Positions 1 through 7,580 of a stretch of 16,393 nt of DNA are shown here, one piece after another (position 1 is the first letter of the stretch; the number at the start of each line of letters is the position of its first letter). This stretch comes from Ruminococcus sp. UBA6407. Lineage in GTDB: Bacteria > Bacillota > Clostridia > Oscillospirales > Ruminococcaceae. Below the pieces are notes generated by a model. The model saw only the letters and a program-made list of their open reading frames with translations. It did not search any database and was not told where the DNA came from. Where the stretch lies: NCBI GenBank assembly GCA_002438605.1, contig DJPR01000013.1, forward strand, positions 1-16,393. The letters run 5' to 3'. Position numbers and translations under genes: made by a program.

Positions 1-1194
1 AAGGATTACCTATCACTATTTTACACGCTGGACTCCAAAGGAGAATTACTGCTTACTATTATGTCAAGCTTATCTCAGGAAGAAAGCCGGTCTATTTCAG
101 AAAATGTTACCTGGGGTCAACGAAAGCGTATGGCTGACGGCAAAGTATCTCTTCCTTATTCGCATTTTCTTGGCTATCGAAAAGGAAAAGACGGTATTCC
201 TGAAATTGTTCCTGAAGAAGCTGAAATTGTGCGATATATCTACCGTTCTTTTATGGAAGGGAAAACACCAAACCATATTGCAGAATGTCTGACATTCAAA
301 CATATCCCAACTCCGGCAGGAAAAGAGATATGGTCACCATCCACTATAGAAAGTATTCTGACAAATGAAAAATATCGTGGTTCAGCATTGTTACAAAAAA
401 GTTTTACAGTTGATTTTCTAAGTAAGAAAAAGAAAATCAACGAAGGCGAACTGACGCAATACTATATTCCTGAATCACATGAAGCAATTATTTCACCGGA
501 TGAATTTGAACTTGTTCAGGCAGAATATACACGCAGAAAAAGAATTGGAAGGGCCTACAACAGCAAAAGCATTTTCTCTGCCAAACTGGTATGTGAATGC
601 TGTGGCGGATATTTTGGTTCAAAAATATGGCATTCGACAAGTAAATACCGCAGAACAGTATGGCAATGCAACGGAAAGTTTAAAAATGGTAAAAAGTGTA
701 TGACTCCACATTTATATGAATCACACATCAAAGAAAAATTTTTAACTGCAATGAATCAGGTTCTTGCAAACAAAACTGAAATCATTGAAAACTGCTTGTT
801 GTTTAAAGAAACATTTTCCAACACAGCTATGATTGAAGAGAAAATCGAAAATATTCAAAAGCAAATGGAACAGCTGACAAAACAAATCAGAATGCTGATC
901 CAAAAACAAAGCATAACGCCAATAAAAAGTGAAGATTACTACAGACAATATGATGGGCTTGTTATATCGTTTGAAAAACTAAAATCCAAACAAGATACTC
1001 TTATTCAAAAACAGGATGAAATGGAAACCAAACTGAAATTCATCATGGATTATATAGAATTTCTAAAATCACAGGAAAATCTGATCACCGAATTTTCCGA
1101 AACACTTTGGTTCAGAGCAGTTGATCAGGTAACCGTCTGCACAGATGGCAAAATGATCTTTGCTTTTAAAGATGGTTCAAAAATCAAGGTTTAA
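1..1194 (+). CDS. Large serine recombinase (site-specific integrase/transposase), 5'-truncated by window edge
   Basis: The frame is open from base 1, so the gene starts upstream; the ATG at 61 is internal. What remains is the end of the resolvase catalytic domain (motifs GELLLTIMSSL and QEESRSISENV), a recombinase domain (about residues 15-150 counted from the codon at 61), and a zinc ribbon. The ribbon has a CECC pair and a second pair of cysteines about 35-45 residues later. A coiled coil rich in Lys, Gln and Glu (about residues 255-345) and a short beta-strand tail follow. This order is typical of the large serine recombinases that move integrative conjugative elements, prophages and Tn4451-type transposons. 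The catalytic serine lies outside the window. A terminator follows directly. Whether the element is intact cannot be judged here. Family call is confident; the mobile element type is unknown. Confidence 0.93.
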   Translation, partial: KDYLSLFYTLDSKGELLLTIMSSLSQEESRSISENVTWGQRKRMADGKVSLPYSHFLGYRKGKDGIPEIVPEEAEIVRYIYRSFMEGKTPNHIAECLTFKHIPTPAGKEIWSPSTIESILTNEKYRGSALLQKSFTVDFLSKKKKINEGELTQYYIPESHEAIISPDEFELVQAEYTRRKRIGRAYNSKSIFSAKLVCECCGGYFGSKIWHSTSKYRRTVWQCNGKFKNGKKCMTPHLYESHIKEKFLTAMNQVLANKTEIIENCLLFKETFSNTAMIEEKIENIQKQMEQLTKQIRMLIQKQSITPIKSEDYYRQYDGLVISFEKLKSKQDTLIQKQDEMETKLKFIMDYIEFLKSQENLITEFSETLWFRAVDQVTVCTDGKMIFAFKDGSKIKV

Positions 1195-1206
1195 TGCATA
1201 TAAATT

Positions 1207-1249
1207 AAAAAGTCTGCTGTCGGGTATATTCTGATCGGCAGACTTTTTT
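1207..1249 (+). terminator. Rho-independent terminator after the serine recombinase
   Basis: AAAAAGTCTGC (1207-1217) pairs with GCAGACTTTTTT (1238-1249) about 13 bp after the recombinase stop codon. The 3' arm runs into a T tract, and the A-rich 5' arm could make it work in both directions. Confidence 0.8.
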
Positions 1250-1457
1250 CTATAAAGAAACGCTTTTTTGACCAAAGAAACGGCAAATCTAAAAAAATGC
1301 AACCATAGCAAAAAAATGCAACCTTTTGATATCCGTTTCGTTGCTCTCACTCATTCGTTTCTTTGCTTGATTTCTGCTCTCCAAAGAAACGGAAATTCAT
1401 TTTCCAGATGCTTCTTTTCATAGCAAAAAGTACGTATTTTAGGCATTTTATGGGTAT
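1250..1457. repeat. Non-coding spacer with short direct and inverted repeats
   Basis: No convincing gene lies here. CCAAAGAAACGG occurs at 1272-1283 and 1381-1392, with an inverted copy of its core (CGTTTCTTTG) at 1356-1365. A 14-bp direct repeat of AAAAAAATGCAACC sits at 1291-1304 and 1310-1323, separated by 5 bp. CATAGCAAAAA recurs at 1304-1314 and 1419-1429. Because a serine recombinase gene lies immediately to the left, these could be remnants of attachment sites or of insertion, but no att core can be shown from one side only. Confidence 0.55.
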
Positions 1458-1494
1458 AAAAAAACGGAACGACTTTTGTATCAATCGTTCCGTT
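1458..1494 (-). terminator. Terminator of the tRNA-Ser transcript
   Basis: On the minus strand a perfect 10-bp stem (AACGGAACGA at 1494-1485 pairing with its complement at 1472-1463) is followed by seven T residues (1464-1458, partly in the stem). It lies 6 bp downstream of the tRNA-Ser CCA end. Confidence 0.9.
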
Positions 1495-1500
1495 GAGATT

Positions 1501-1592
1501 TGGCGGAAAGAGAGGGATTCGAACCCTCGGTACGCTGTTAACGTACACACGAGTTCCAGTCGTGCGCCTTAGACCAGCTCAGCCATCTTTCC
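1501..1592 (-). tRNA. tRNA-Ser (anticodon GGA)
   Basis: On the minus strand the cloverleaf starts GGAAAGA at 1592 and closes with TCTTTCC, discriminator G and an encoded CCA at 1501. The anticodon stem CACGA/TCGTG encloses loop CTGGAAC, giving anticodon GGA (reads UCC/UCU). A long variable arm (GTACGTTAACAGCGTAC region) and a TTCGAAT T-loop confirm the class II serine tRNA. It is a single-gene unit with its own promoter and terminator. Confidence 0.97.
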
Positions 1593-1662
1593 ATAATATT
1601 ATAAACAGTAAATCTGAAATATGCGGTAAATACATTTTAAGCAACACCCAGATTACTAATAA

Positions 1663-1691
1663 AGTATATCAGAAATTGATGTAAAAGTCAA
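1663..1691 (-). promoter_or_regulatory. Promoter of tRNA-Ser
   Basis: On the minus strand TTGACT (1691-1686) and TATACT (1668-1663) are separated by exactly 17 bp. The predicted start near 1656 leaves a leader of about 65 nt before the mature tRNA. Confidence 0.82.
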
Positions 1692-1834
1692 TAGTAAATG
1701 GACAAAATTTCATTCATAGCTTAAAAGCGTCATTAAGAGGGCATAAACATATGGTTAAAACAAACAAATAAATCCGAAAGGAAATATATTTTATAGCTGT
1801 TTGAATGAATTTGATTAATAAACAGTTAAGTTGC
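1692..1834. other. AT-rich intergenic stretch, no gene seen
   Basis: The gap between tRNA-Ser and the lipoprotein gene spans 1593-1954. Apart from the two divergent promoters I see no ORF with a ribosome site and no RNA structure of note. A weak CTGTTT/AAACAG inverted repeat (around 1797-1827) is not followed by a T tract. Confidence 0.5.
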
Positions 1835-1863
1835 TTGTAATGGATAAAAAAGTGTGATACAAT
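1835..1863 (+). promoter_or_regulatory. Promoter of the lipoprotein gene
   Basis: TTGTAA (1835-1840), a 17-bp spacer and TACAAT (1858-1863) form a good vegetative-type promoter. The leader is about 85 nt to the ATG at 1955. Confidence 0.7.
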
Positions 1864-1954
1864 AATGACAATGTAATGATATAGGCACTTGCTGAAAATT
1901 TATTATATAAGGCATCACCGCCGCATTACAACAATTATTATTGGAGGAAAAATA

Positions 1955-2782
1955 ATGAAAAAGTTAATTGCAATTTTAATGGCATGTACTATGATGACTG
2001 CATTTGTATCATGTGACAGCAGTGATAAAGATAAGGAAAGCTCAGAGTCAAAGACAAGTGTTTCTGAATCTGTTGATGATTCATCAAAGGACAGCAGTAA
2101 GGATTCTGATGATGAAGGTTCATCAAAGGATGACGAAAGTTCAGAAAAGGAAGAAAGCTCAGAGAAGGACGAAGATTCAGATAGTAAGGATTCAAAGAGT
2201 GAGGATTCAGATGAAAGCAGCAAGGCAGCTCTCCCTGAAGTAGAAGCAGGCAAGATTGACGAAAAGCTCGTTGGCAGCTGGACTGCTGAAGAAATGGGCG
2301 GCGGTTCAATGGTTTTCAGTAAGGATAACAGACTCAGCATGGTTATTGACTACTCTGAAATGATGAATTTCAAGAACGGAAAGCTCGTTACATCAGGCGA
2401 AGAATGTGATACAACATTTGACGGCAAGAAAATTACAGCTAAGTCACAGGATCAGGACGTACTTGTTCTTGAAAGAGAAGGCGATGCTGACAGCTCAAAT
2501 ATGGACGGCAAGTATATTCTTACAGGCGGTGCTATATATGACATGATGGGTGCAACAGGCATGAAGATTTACTTCACTATTACAGGCGAAAAGCTTGTAA
2601 TGGAAATGGATATGTGTGAATATGCTGCTGACGGCAAGTATATAACTGTCCTCGGAGATGAGGTTGGCATGTTCTCAAGTGAAGACGGTGACGATGTTAC
2701 AAGTGAATACAAAATTGACGGAGAAACTCTCACAATTTTCTCTGATGACGAAGAAGAAGTTTTCATAAGAACTAAGGAATAA
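1955..2782 (+). CDS. Putative secreted lipoprotein with acidic Ser-rich linker
   Basis: The start is taken at 1955 because TTGGAGG (1941-1947) sits 7 nt upstream and the protein then opens with a classic signal peptide. An upstream in-frame ATG at 1889 has no such support. The product is 275 aa: Lys-rich N-terminus, hydrophobic core and lipobox-like AFVSC, predicting lipidation at Cys20. Residues 21 to about 95 are a low-complexity linker of Ser, Asp, Glu and Lys. The rest is a glycine- and aspartate-rich, probably beta-stranded domain with recurring GK-Y/I-T motifs (for example GSWTAEE and GKYILTGG), reminiscent of lipocalin-like lipoproteins of gut Clostridia. I do not recognise a specific family or ligand. 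It has its own promoter and terminator, so no operon partner hints at its job. A surface-exposed anchored domain on a flexible spacer is the safest reading. Confidence 0.85.
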   Translation: MKKLIAILMACTMMTAFVSCDSSDKDKESSESKTSVSESVDDSSKDSSKDSDDEGSSKDDESSEKEESSEKDEDSDSKDSKSEDSDESSKAALPEVEAGKIDEKLVGSWTAEEMGGGSMVFSKDNRLSMVIDYSEMMNFKNGKLVTSGEECDTTFDGKKITAKSQDQDVLVLEREGDADSSNMDGKYILTGGAIYDMMGATGMKIYFTITGEKLVMEMDMCEYAADGKYITVLGDEVGMFSSEDGDDVTSEYKIDGETLTIFSDDEEEVFIRTKE

Positions 2783-2805
2783 TTTAAATAAACATTTTCA
2801 GTTAT

Positions 2806-2842
2806 AAAAGACTGCATGGCAATGAGCTGTGCGGTCTTTTTT
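2806..2842 (+). terminator. Terminator after the lipoprotein gene
   Basis: AAAAGACTGCATGG pairs, with G-U wobbles, with CTGTGCGGTCTTTT around a 5-7 nt loop, followed by TTT. It lies 23 bp after the stop codon. Confidence 0.88.
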
Positions 2843-2877
2843 ATTTGCAGTTTTAAGACAGCACCGCTTCAGAAAAT

Positions 2878-2932
2878 TTTACATAAACTTGACAAAAGAA
2901 GTCTTTTGGATTTTACAACGCCGTTATATAAT
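2878..2932 (+). promoter_or_regulatory. pst operon promoter with PhoP-box-like direct repeats
   Basis: TATAAT at 2927-2932 is a consensus -10, but the hexamer 17 bp upstream (TTTTGG, 2904-2909) is a poor -35, as expected for an activator-dependent promoter. Upstream lie TTTACA (2878-2883) and TTGACA (2889-2894), exactly 11 bp apart, and another TTTACA at 2912-2917, 23 bp further on. Direct TT(A/T)ACA hexamers at 11-bp spacing are the known binding pattern of B. subtilis PhoP. The PhoB/PhoR encoded in this operon is the obvious regulator, suggesting autoregulation. The -10 is firm; the box assignment is inference. Confidence 0.65.
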
Positions 2933-2964
2933 ATAGCTGTAAACTTGAAAAGGAGATAATGATT

Positions 2965-3768
2965 ATGAAAAAATTAATAGGTATTACAGCGTCAATCATT
3001 CTTACAATGTCAGCATTTACAAGCTGCGGAGCAGAAAGCGGTACAGTTTCAACAGACGGTTCAACTTCCATGGAAAAGGTTGTCGGAGCTTTAGGTGAAG
3101 CGTTTATGGAGGATAACAAGAACATAACCTTTACATATAATCCGACAGGCTCAGGTTCGGGAATTACAGCCGTTGCAGAGGGCAGATGCGATATAGGTCT
3201 TTCAAGCAGAAGCCTTAAAGACGAGGAAAAGGCTCAGGGGCTTACCGAAACGGTGCTTGCTTATGACGGAATAGCAATTATTGTAAATCCTGAAAATGCA
3301 GTAAGTGACCTTGATGTTGAAACAATATCCAAAATTTATACAGGGGAATATACAAACTGGAATCAGGTCGGCGGAGCAAGCGGAGAAATAGTGCTTATTG
3401 GACGTGAGGCAGGAAGCGGTACACGTGACGGCTTTGAGTCAATCACAAAAACCGAGGATTTATGCAAATACCGTCAGGAGCTTACCTCTACAGGTGACGT
3501 AATCACGACTGTAGCAGGAAATCCGAATGCTATCGGCTATGCCTCACTTGCGTCAGTAAAGGATGATGTAAAGGCTGTATCGGTAAACAAGGTTGTTCCT
3601 ACGGAAGAAACGGTCAAGGACGGCAGCTACGTTATTCAGCGTCCGTTCGTACTGGTGACAAAGAGCGATAAAAAGCTTTCAGACCCGGCTCAAAAGTTCT
3701 TCGACTTTGTTACATCATCAGAAGCAAATGACATTATATACGGTGCGGGAGTAGTTCCTGCAAACTAG
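2965..3768 (+). CDS. pstS: Phosphate ABC transporter, phosphate-binding lipoprotein PstS
   Basis: Extracellular phosphate receptor of the high-affinity Pst importer. The start at 2965 is preferred over ATG 2959 because AGGAG (2951-2955) is 9 nt from the former and only 3 nt from the latter. The 267-aa product has a lipoprotein signal ending AFTSC, predicting lipidation at Cys21. The phosphate-binding loops are recognisable: DGSTSM (31-36), NPTGSGSG (59-66), AEGRCDIGLSSR (71-82) and GREAGSGTRDGF (147-158). The GSGTRD motif is the hallmark of the family. First gene of a seven-gene operon, with 12 bp to the pstC ATG. Expression is expected to rise under phosphate limitation through the upstream box. 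Confidence 0.97.
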   Translation: MKKLIGITASIILTMSAFTSCGAESGTVSTDGSTSMEKVVGALGEAFMEDNKNITFTYNPTGSGSGITAVAEGRCDIGLSSRSLKDEEKAQGLTETVLAYDGIAIIVNPENAVSDLDVETISKIYTGEYTNWNQVGGASGEIVLIGREAGSGTRDGFESITKTEDLCKYRQELTSTGDVITTVAGNPNAIGYASLASVKDDVKAVSVNKVVPTEETVKDGSYVIQRPFVLVTKSDKKLSDPAQKFFDFVTSSEANDIIYGAGVVPAN

Positions 3769-3780
3769 GATGTGAAGAAA

Positions 3781-4650
3781 ATGAAAAACAAACAAAAGAC
3801 TGCTGAAACGATAATACAGGGAATATTTCTTATTCTCGGACTCATAACAGTGGGATGTGTTCTTCTGATTACCGTATATCTGGTTATTTCGGGTATTCCT
3901 GCAATCAGGAAAATAGGTCTTGCGAACTTTCTGTTCGGGACAAAGTGGGCGTCAACGGCAGAAGATGCATCTTACGGGATACTTCCCTTTATTCTGACCA
4001 GCATTTACGGAACAGCAGGAGCAATTGCAATAGGTGTTCCGATAGGATTTTTAACGTCAGTATATCTTGCAAAAGCAGCACCTGCCAAAATAAAGTCCGT
4101 GATAAATGCGGCAGTAAGTCTGCTTGCAGGAATCCCCTCTGTTGTATACGGACTTGTGGGAATGCTGGTGCTTGTTCCTGCGATAAGGTCAGCGTTTAAT
4201 ATTCCGGACGGTGCAAGTCTTTTGGCGGCAATTATCGTACTTGCAATCATGATTTTACCGTCAATCATAAAGGTTTCGGTTACAGCTCTGGAGGCTGTTC
4301 CGAAAGAATATGAGGACGCCTCTTTGGCACTCGGAGCAACACCTGTTGAAACATATTTCAGGGTGTCAGTTCCTGCGGCAAAAAGCGGAATTGCAGCAGC
4401 AGTTGTGCTTGGAGTCGGCAGAGCTATAGGAGAAACAATGGCAGTAATGATGGTATCGGGCAACGTACCGAATATGCCGTCAATTTTCCAAAGTGTCCGA
4501 TTTCTGACAACTGCGGTTGCAAGCGAAATGTCATATTCGGCAGGACTTCAAAGACAGGCACTGTTTTCAATTGCACTTGTTCTTTTCCTTTTCATCATGA
4601 TGATAAATGCAGTGCTTAACTTCTTTTTGAAACGCAGTAAGGAGGGATAA
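3781..4650 (+). CDS. pstC: Phosphate ABC transporter permease PstC
   Basis: One of two inner-membrane permease subunits of PstSCAB. The product is 289 aa from ATG 3781. A GTG at 3772 is in frame, but AGGA (3767-3770) is only 1 nt from it and 10 nt from the ATG, so I chose the ATG; the N-terminus is therefore slightly uncertain. About six hydrophobic segments are visible, the first near residues 10-35. The cytoplasmic EAA-type loop that contacts the ATPase PstB reads VPKEYEDASLALGATPVETYFRV in two parts around Gly-Ala. Family signatures GIPSVVYGLVGM and RAIGETMAVMMV are present. Length is normal. Gap to pstA is 2 bp. Confidence 0.96.
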   Translation: MKNKQKTAETIIQGIFLILGLITVGCVLLITVYLVISGIPAIRKIGLANFLFGTKWASTAEDASYGILPFILTSIYGTAGAIAIGVPIGFLTSVYLAKAAPAKIKSVINAAVSLLAGIPSVVYGLVGMLVLVPAIRSAFNIPDGASLLAAIIVLAIMILPSIIKVSVTALEAVPKEYEDASLALGATPVETYFRVSVPAAKSGIAAAVVLGVGRAIGETMAVMMVSGNVPNMPSIFQSVRFLTTAVASEMSYSAGLQRQALFSIALVLFLFIMMINAVLNFFLKRSKEG

Positions 4651-4652
4651 GC

Positions 4653-5501
4653 ATGAACAGCAAACGAAAAGCGTATATTGTGCTGATGAAGCTGCTTATG
4701 GCTGTATCGGTTATCATAACCTGTCTGCTGATAGTCTTTTTAATAGTATATATAATGTACAAGGGACTTCCCAATATATCATGGGAGCTTATTTCAACAA
4801 AGCCAAGCTATCTTTCAGGAAAAATCGGCATACTTCCCGATATACTCAATACAGTATATATCGTGATTGCCGCCTTGCTCATAACACTTCCACTCGGAGT
4901 CGGTGCGGCGGTATATCTTACGGAATATGCACAAAACAAAAAAATAGTTGCGGTAATTGAATATGCCGCAGAAACGCTTTCGGGAATACCGTCGATTATA
5001 TACGGACTTGTGGGAATGTTATTTTTCTGTCAGTTTCTGAATATGCAGACATCACTTCTTGCCGGTGCATTGACTCTTGTTATTATGAATCTTCCAACAA
5101 TCATGCGAACAACGCAGGAGAGCCTGAAAACCGTTCCGCAAAGCTATCGTGAGGGTGCTTTCGGACTTGGAGCAGGAAAGTGGAGAGTTATACGAACTGT
5201 TGTACTTCCAAGCTGTGTTGACGGAATTATAACAGGCTGTATACTTTCAGTAGGCAGAATACTCGGAGAATCAGCTGCACTTCTTTTTACAGCAGGCTTT
5301 GCTCATGCTTTAAACGGATTTTTTGAAGGGCTGGGAAGTTCCGGAGCAACCCTTACAGTTGCACTTTACGTTTATGCAAAGGAACAGGGTGAATTTGAGG
5401 TTGCTTTTGGAATAGCGGCAATTCTCATGATGCTTACACTGCTTATCAATCTTGCCGCAGCTCTTGTGGGAAAATGTTTTAAAAAGAGGAGAAACTTATG
5501 A
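4653..5501 (+). CDS. pstA: Phosphate ABC transporter permease PstA
   Basis: Second permease subunit of PstSCAB, 282 aa, with a strong AAGGAGGG ribosome site (4639-4646) inside the end of pstC. Hydrophobic segments span residues about 10-37, 60-90 and onward, six in total. Like PstC it carries [12 protein letters not shown] and an EAA-type loop ([17 protein letters not shown]). [15 protein letters not shown] parallels the PstC RAIGETMA motif, showing the two permeases are paralogous halves of the channel. Its stop codon overlaps the pstB start (ATGA, 5498-5501), indicating translational coupling. Confidence 0.96.
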   Translation: MNSKRKAYIVLMKLLMAVSVIITCLLIVFLIVYIMYKGLPNISWELISTKPSYLSGKIGILPDILNTVYIVIAALLITLPLGVGAAVYLTEYAQNKKIVAVIEYAAETLSGIPSIIYGLVGMLFFCQFLNMQTSLLAGALTLVIMNLPTIMRTTQESLKTVPQSYREGAFGLGAGKWRVIRTVVLPSCVDGIITGCILSVGRILGESAALLFTAGFAHALNGFFEGLGSSGATLTVALYVYAKEQGEFEVAFGIAAILMMLTLLINLAAALVGKCFKKRRNL

Positions 5502-6253
5502 GCAATATTATAACTGTCAGGGACTTATGTCTGTGGTACGGCAAAACACAGGCTTTAAAAAATATAAACATCGACATTGAAGAAAAGAATATTACAGCTC
5601 TTATAGGCCCTTCAGGGTGCGGAAAGTCAACCTTTCTCAAAACACTGAACCGAATGAACGACCTTATTCCCGAAGTTAAAATCAGCGGTGAGGTCTGTTA
5701 CAAGAACAGGAATATTTTTGACGCTTCAACTAATGTGAATGAGCTGAGACGTGAAATAGGCATGGTTTTTCAGAAGCCTAATCCGTTTCCGATGAGTATT
5801 TACGATAACATAGCTTACGGGCCGAGAACTCATGGCATAAAAAACAAGGCAAAGCTTGATGATATTATTGAGCGTTCGCTGAGAGGTGCGGCAATCTGGG
5901 ATGAGGTAAAGGACAGGCTGAAAAAATCGGCTCTGGGACTTTCAGGCGGTCAGCAGCAAAGACTTTGCATTGCAAGAGCATTGGCAGTTGAACCCGATGT
6001 TCTGCTTATGGACGAGCCGACAAGTGCTTTAGACCCTATTTCCACTTCAAAGATTGAGGAGCTTGCAATTGAACTGAAAAAGCGATATACTATTGTTATA
6101 GTTACACACAATATGCAGCAGGCAGTCCGAATTTCCGACAATACCGCATTTTTCCTGTTGGGCGACCTTATTGAATACGGAAATACCGAAAAAATGTTTG
6201 AACAGCCAAAGGATAAGCGTACAGAGGATTATATTACAGGGAGGTTCGGATAA
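5498..6253 (+). CDS. pstB: Phosphate ABC transporter ATP-binding protein PstB
   Basis: Cytoplasmic ATPase that powers phosphate import; 251 aa, the usual length. Walker [10 protein letters not shown] (37-45), Q-loop Gln92 in [14 protein letters not shown] (typical of PstB), ABC signature LSGGQ (148-152), Walker B LLMDEP (169-174) with catalytic Glu, D-loop SALD and switch His204 are all intact. The NRMNDLIP stretch after Walker A and the C-terminal EDYITGRFG are PstB-specific and separate it from other ABC ATPases. AGAGGAG (5484-5490) supplies the ribosome site; the start overlaps pstA by 4 nt. Confidence 0.98.
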   Translation: MSNIITVRDLCLWYGKTQALKNINIDIEEKNITALIGPSGCGKSTFLKTLNRMNDLIPEVKISGEVCYKNRNIFDASTNVNELRREIGMVFQKPNPFPMSIYDNIAYGPRTHGIKNKAKLDDIIERSLRGAAIWDEVKDRLKKSALGLSGGQQQRLCIARALAVEPDVLLMDEPTSALDPISTSKIEELAIELKKRYTIVIVTHNMQQAVRISDNTAFFLLGDLIEYGNTEKMFEQPKDKRTEDYITGRFG

Positions 6254-6255
6254 TA

Positions 6256-6906
6256 ATGAGAAGCCGTTTTGATGAACAGCTTGCACTGCTGAATAAGGAG
6301 CTTACACAAATGGGAGCAATGTGTGAAGAAATAATTGCTCTTGCCGCAAAATCTCTTTCTCAAAGAGATACAAAGCTTACGGAGAAAATCTTTTCGCTTG
6401 AAACAGAAATTGACAATATGGAGCACAGCATTGAGAATTTATGTCTGAAACTCCTTTTGCAGCAGCAGCCCGTAGCAAGAGATTTAAGACAAATTTCCGC
6501 AGCTCATAAAATGATTACCGATATGGAGCGTATCGGTGACCAAGCCTCTGATATTGCCGAAATAGTAAGCTATATCAATGCAGACAGTACGGAAAACTTC
6601 AATCTGATTTGTCTTATGGCTGAATCGGCTATAAAAATGGTGACAGAAAGCGTTGAAGCTTATGTAAGAGGAGATGTGAAGCTTGCAAAGGCGGCAATAT
6701 CACATGATGATGCGGTTGACGATTATTTTGAAAAGGTGCGTTCCTCTCTGGTAACTATGATTACAGAGCATCCCGATAAGGCAAAATATGCTCTTGATTT
6801 GCTCATGATTGCAAAATATTTTGAGCGAATCGGTGACCATGCAGTCAATATAGCTGAATGGGTCGTGTTTTCCGTTACGGGATTTCATAAAGGAGAAAGT
6901 CAATGA
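6256..6906 (+). CDS. phoU: Phosphate signalling protein PhoU
   Basis: Negative regulator that links the Pst transporter to the PhoR kinase; 216 aa, all alpha-helical, cytoplasmic and typically dimeric and metal-binding. Two PhoU repeats are visible: residues about 10-95 with RDLRQISAAHKMITDMERIGDQASDIAE, and 110-205 with the matching ALDLLMIAKYFERIGDHAVNIAEWV. The ERIGDxAxxIAE motifs supply the acidic metal-cluster residues. Position between pstB and the two-component genes is the standard order. The stop overlaps the next start by 4 nt (ATGA, 6903-6906). Confidence 0.96.
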   Translation: MRSRFDEQLALLNKELTQMGAMCEEIIALAAKSLSQRDTKLTEKIFSLETEIDNMEHSIENLCLKLLLQQQPVARDLRQISAAHKMITDMERIGDQASDIAEIVSYINADSTENFNLICLMAESAIKMVTESVEAYVRGDVKLAKAAISHDDAVDDYFEKVRSSLVTMITEHPDKAKYALDLLMIAKYFERIGDHAVNIAEWVVFSVTGFHKGESQ

Positions 6907-7580
6907 TCTGGTGTATTGAAGATGATGAGAGTATTCGTGAAATAGAGCTTTATACCCTGCGTTCAACAGGCTTTGAGGCAAGGGGCTTTTCCGACGGCGA
7001 AAGCTTTTTCAAGGCATTGAAAACCGAAATTCCGGAGCTTATTATACTTGACGTTATGCTGCCGGGGACTGACGGTGTAGAAATACTCAAAACTCTCAAG
7101 GAGTCATCTGAAACCTGTTCCATTCCTGTTATTATGGCAACGGCAAAGGGAATGGAATACGATAAAATTCAAAGCCTTGATATCGGTGCGGACGATTACC
7201 TTGTAAAACCGTTTGGCATGATGGAAATGGTTTCAAGAGTAAAGGCTGTACTTCGCCGCTGTAAACCTGCGTCTGTTCAGCATCTCCTGAAAGCAGGCGG
7301 TCTTGTTATGAATATTGATGAACGAACAGTAACGATAAACGGCGAAAGAATTGAACTTACATACAAGGAGTTTGAAATATTAAAGCTGTTCCTTTCACAT
7401 ATAGGAATAGTATTTACAAGGGAAAGACTTTTCGCTGATGTATGGGGCGAAAACTTTGTCGGAGAAACAAGGACTGTTGATATGCACATAAGGACACTGC
7501 GTCAGAAGCTTGGCAAGTTCGGCGAAAACATAAAAACAGTCCGCAGTGTCGGTTATCGTATGGAGGTGACCGATAAATGA
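6903..7580 (+). CDS. phoB: OmpR-family response regulator of phosphate starvation (PhoB/PhoP type)
   Basis: DNA-binding activator of the pho regulon, 225 aa. The receiver domain (1 to about 118) has the acidic pocket EDD (6-8), phospho-acceptor Asp50 in LIILDVMLPGTDG, Thr80 and Lys102 in DYLVKPF. The C-terminal winged helix (about 128-222) contains YKEFEILKLF, RERLFADVWG, the recognition-helix region TRTVDMHIRTLRQKLG and the closing SVGYRM. Genes of this type are called phoB or phoP; the name rests on its place between phoU and phoR. It overlaps both neighbours by 4 nt, so stoichiometry with its kinase is likely coupled. It probably binds the repeats upstream of pstS. Confidence 0.94.
   Translation: MIWCIEDDESIREIELYTLRSTGFEARGFSDGESFFKALKTEIPELIILDVMLPGTDGVEILKTLKESSETCSIPVIMATAKGMEYDKIQSLDIGADDYLVKPFGMMEMVSRVKAVLRRCKPASVQHLLKAGGLVMNIDERTVTINGERIELTYKEFEILKLFLSHIGIVFTRERLFADVWGENFVGETRTVDMHIRTLRQKLGKFGENIKTVRSVGYRMEVTDK

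Noticed and set aside
1291..1323. Possible short CRISPR-like array from the AAAAAAATGCAACC pair
   Set aside because: There are only two 14-bp copies with a 5-bp spacer; no array structure and no cas genes.
1363..1684. Open frames over the tRNA-Ser region on both strands
   Set aside because: They run through the tRNA and its terminator; such translations are common false genes.
1915..2340. 141-aa minus-strand Ser/Leu-rich open frame opposite the lipoprotein
   Set aside because: It mirrors the low-complexity linker codons; the plus-strand frame has promoter, ribosome site, signal peptide and terminator.
4005..4463. 152-aa minus-strand open frame inside pstC
   Set aside because: It lies entirely within a well-conserved permease and has no start signals of its own.
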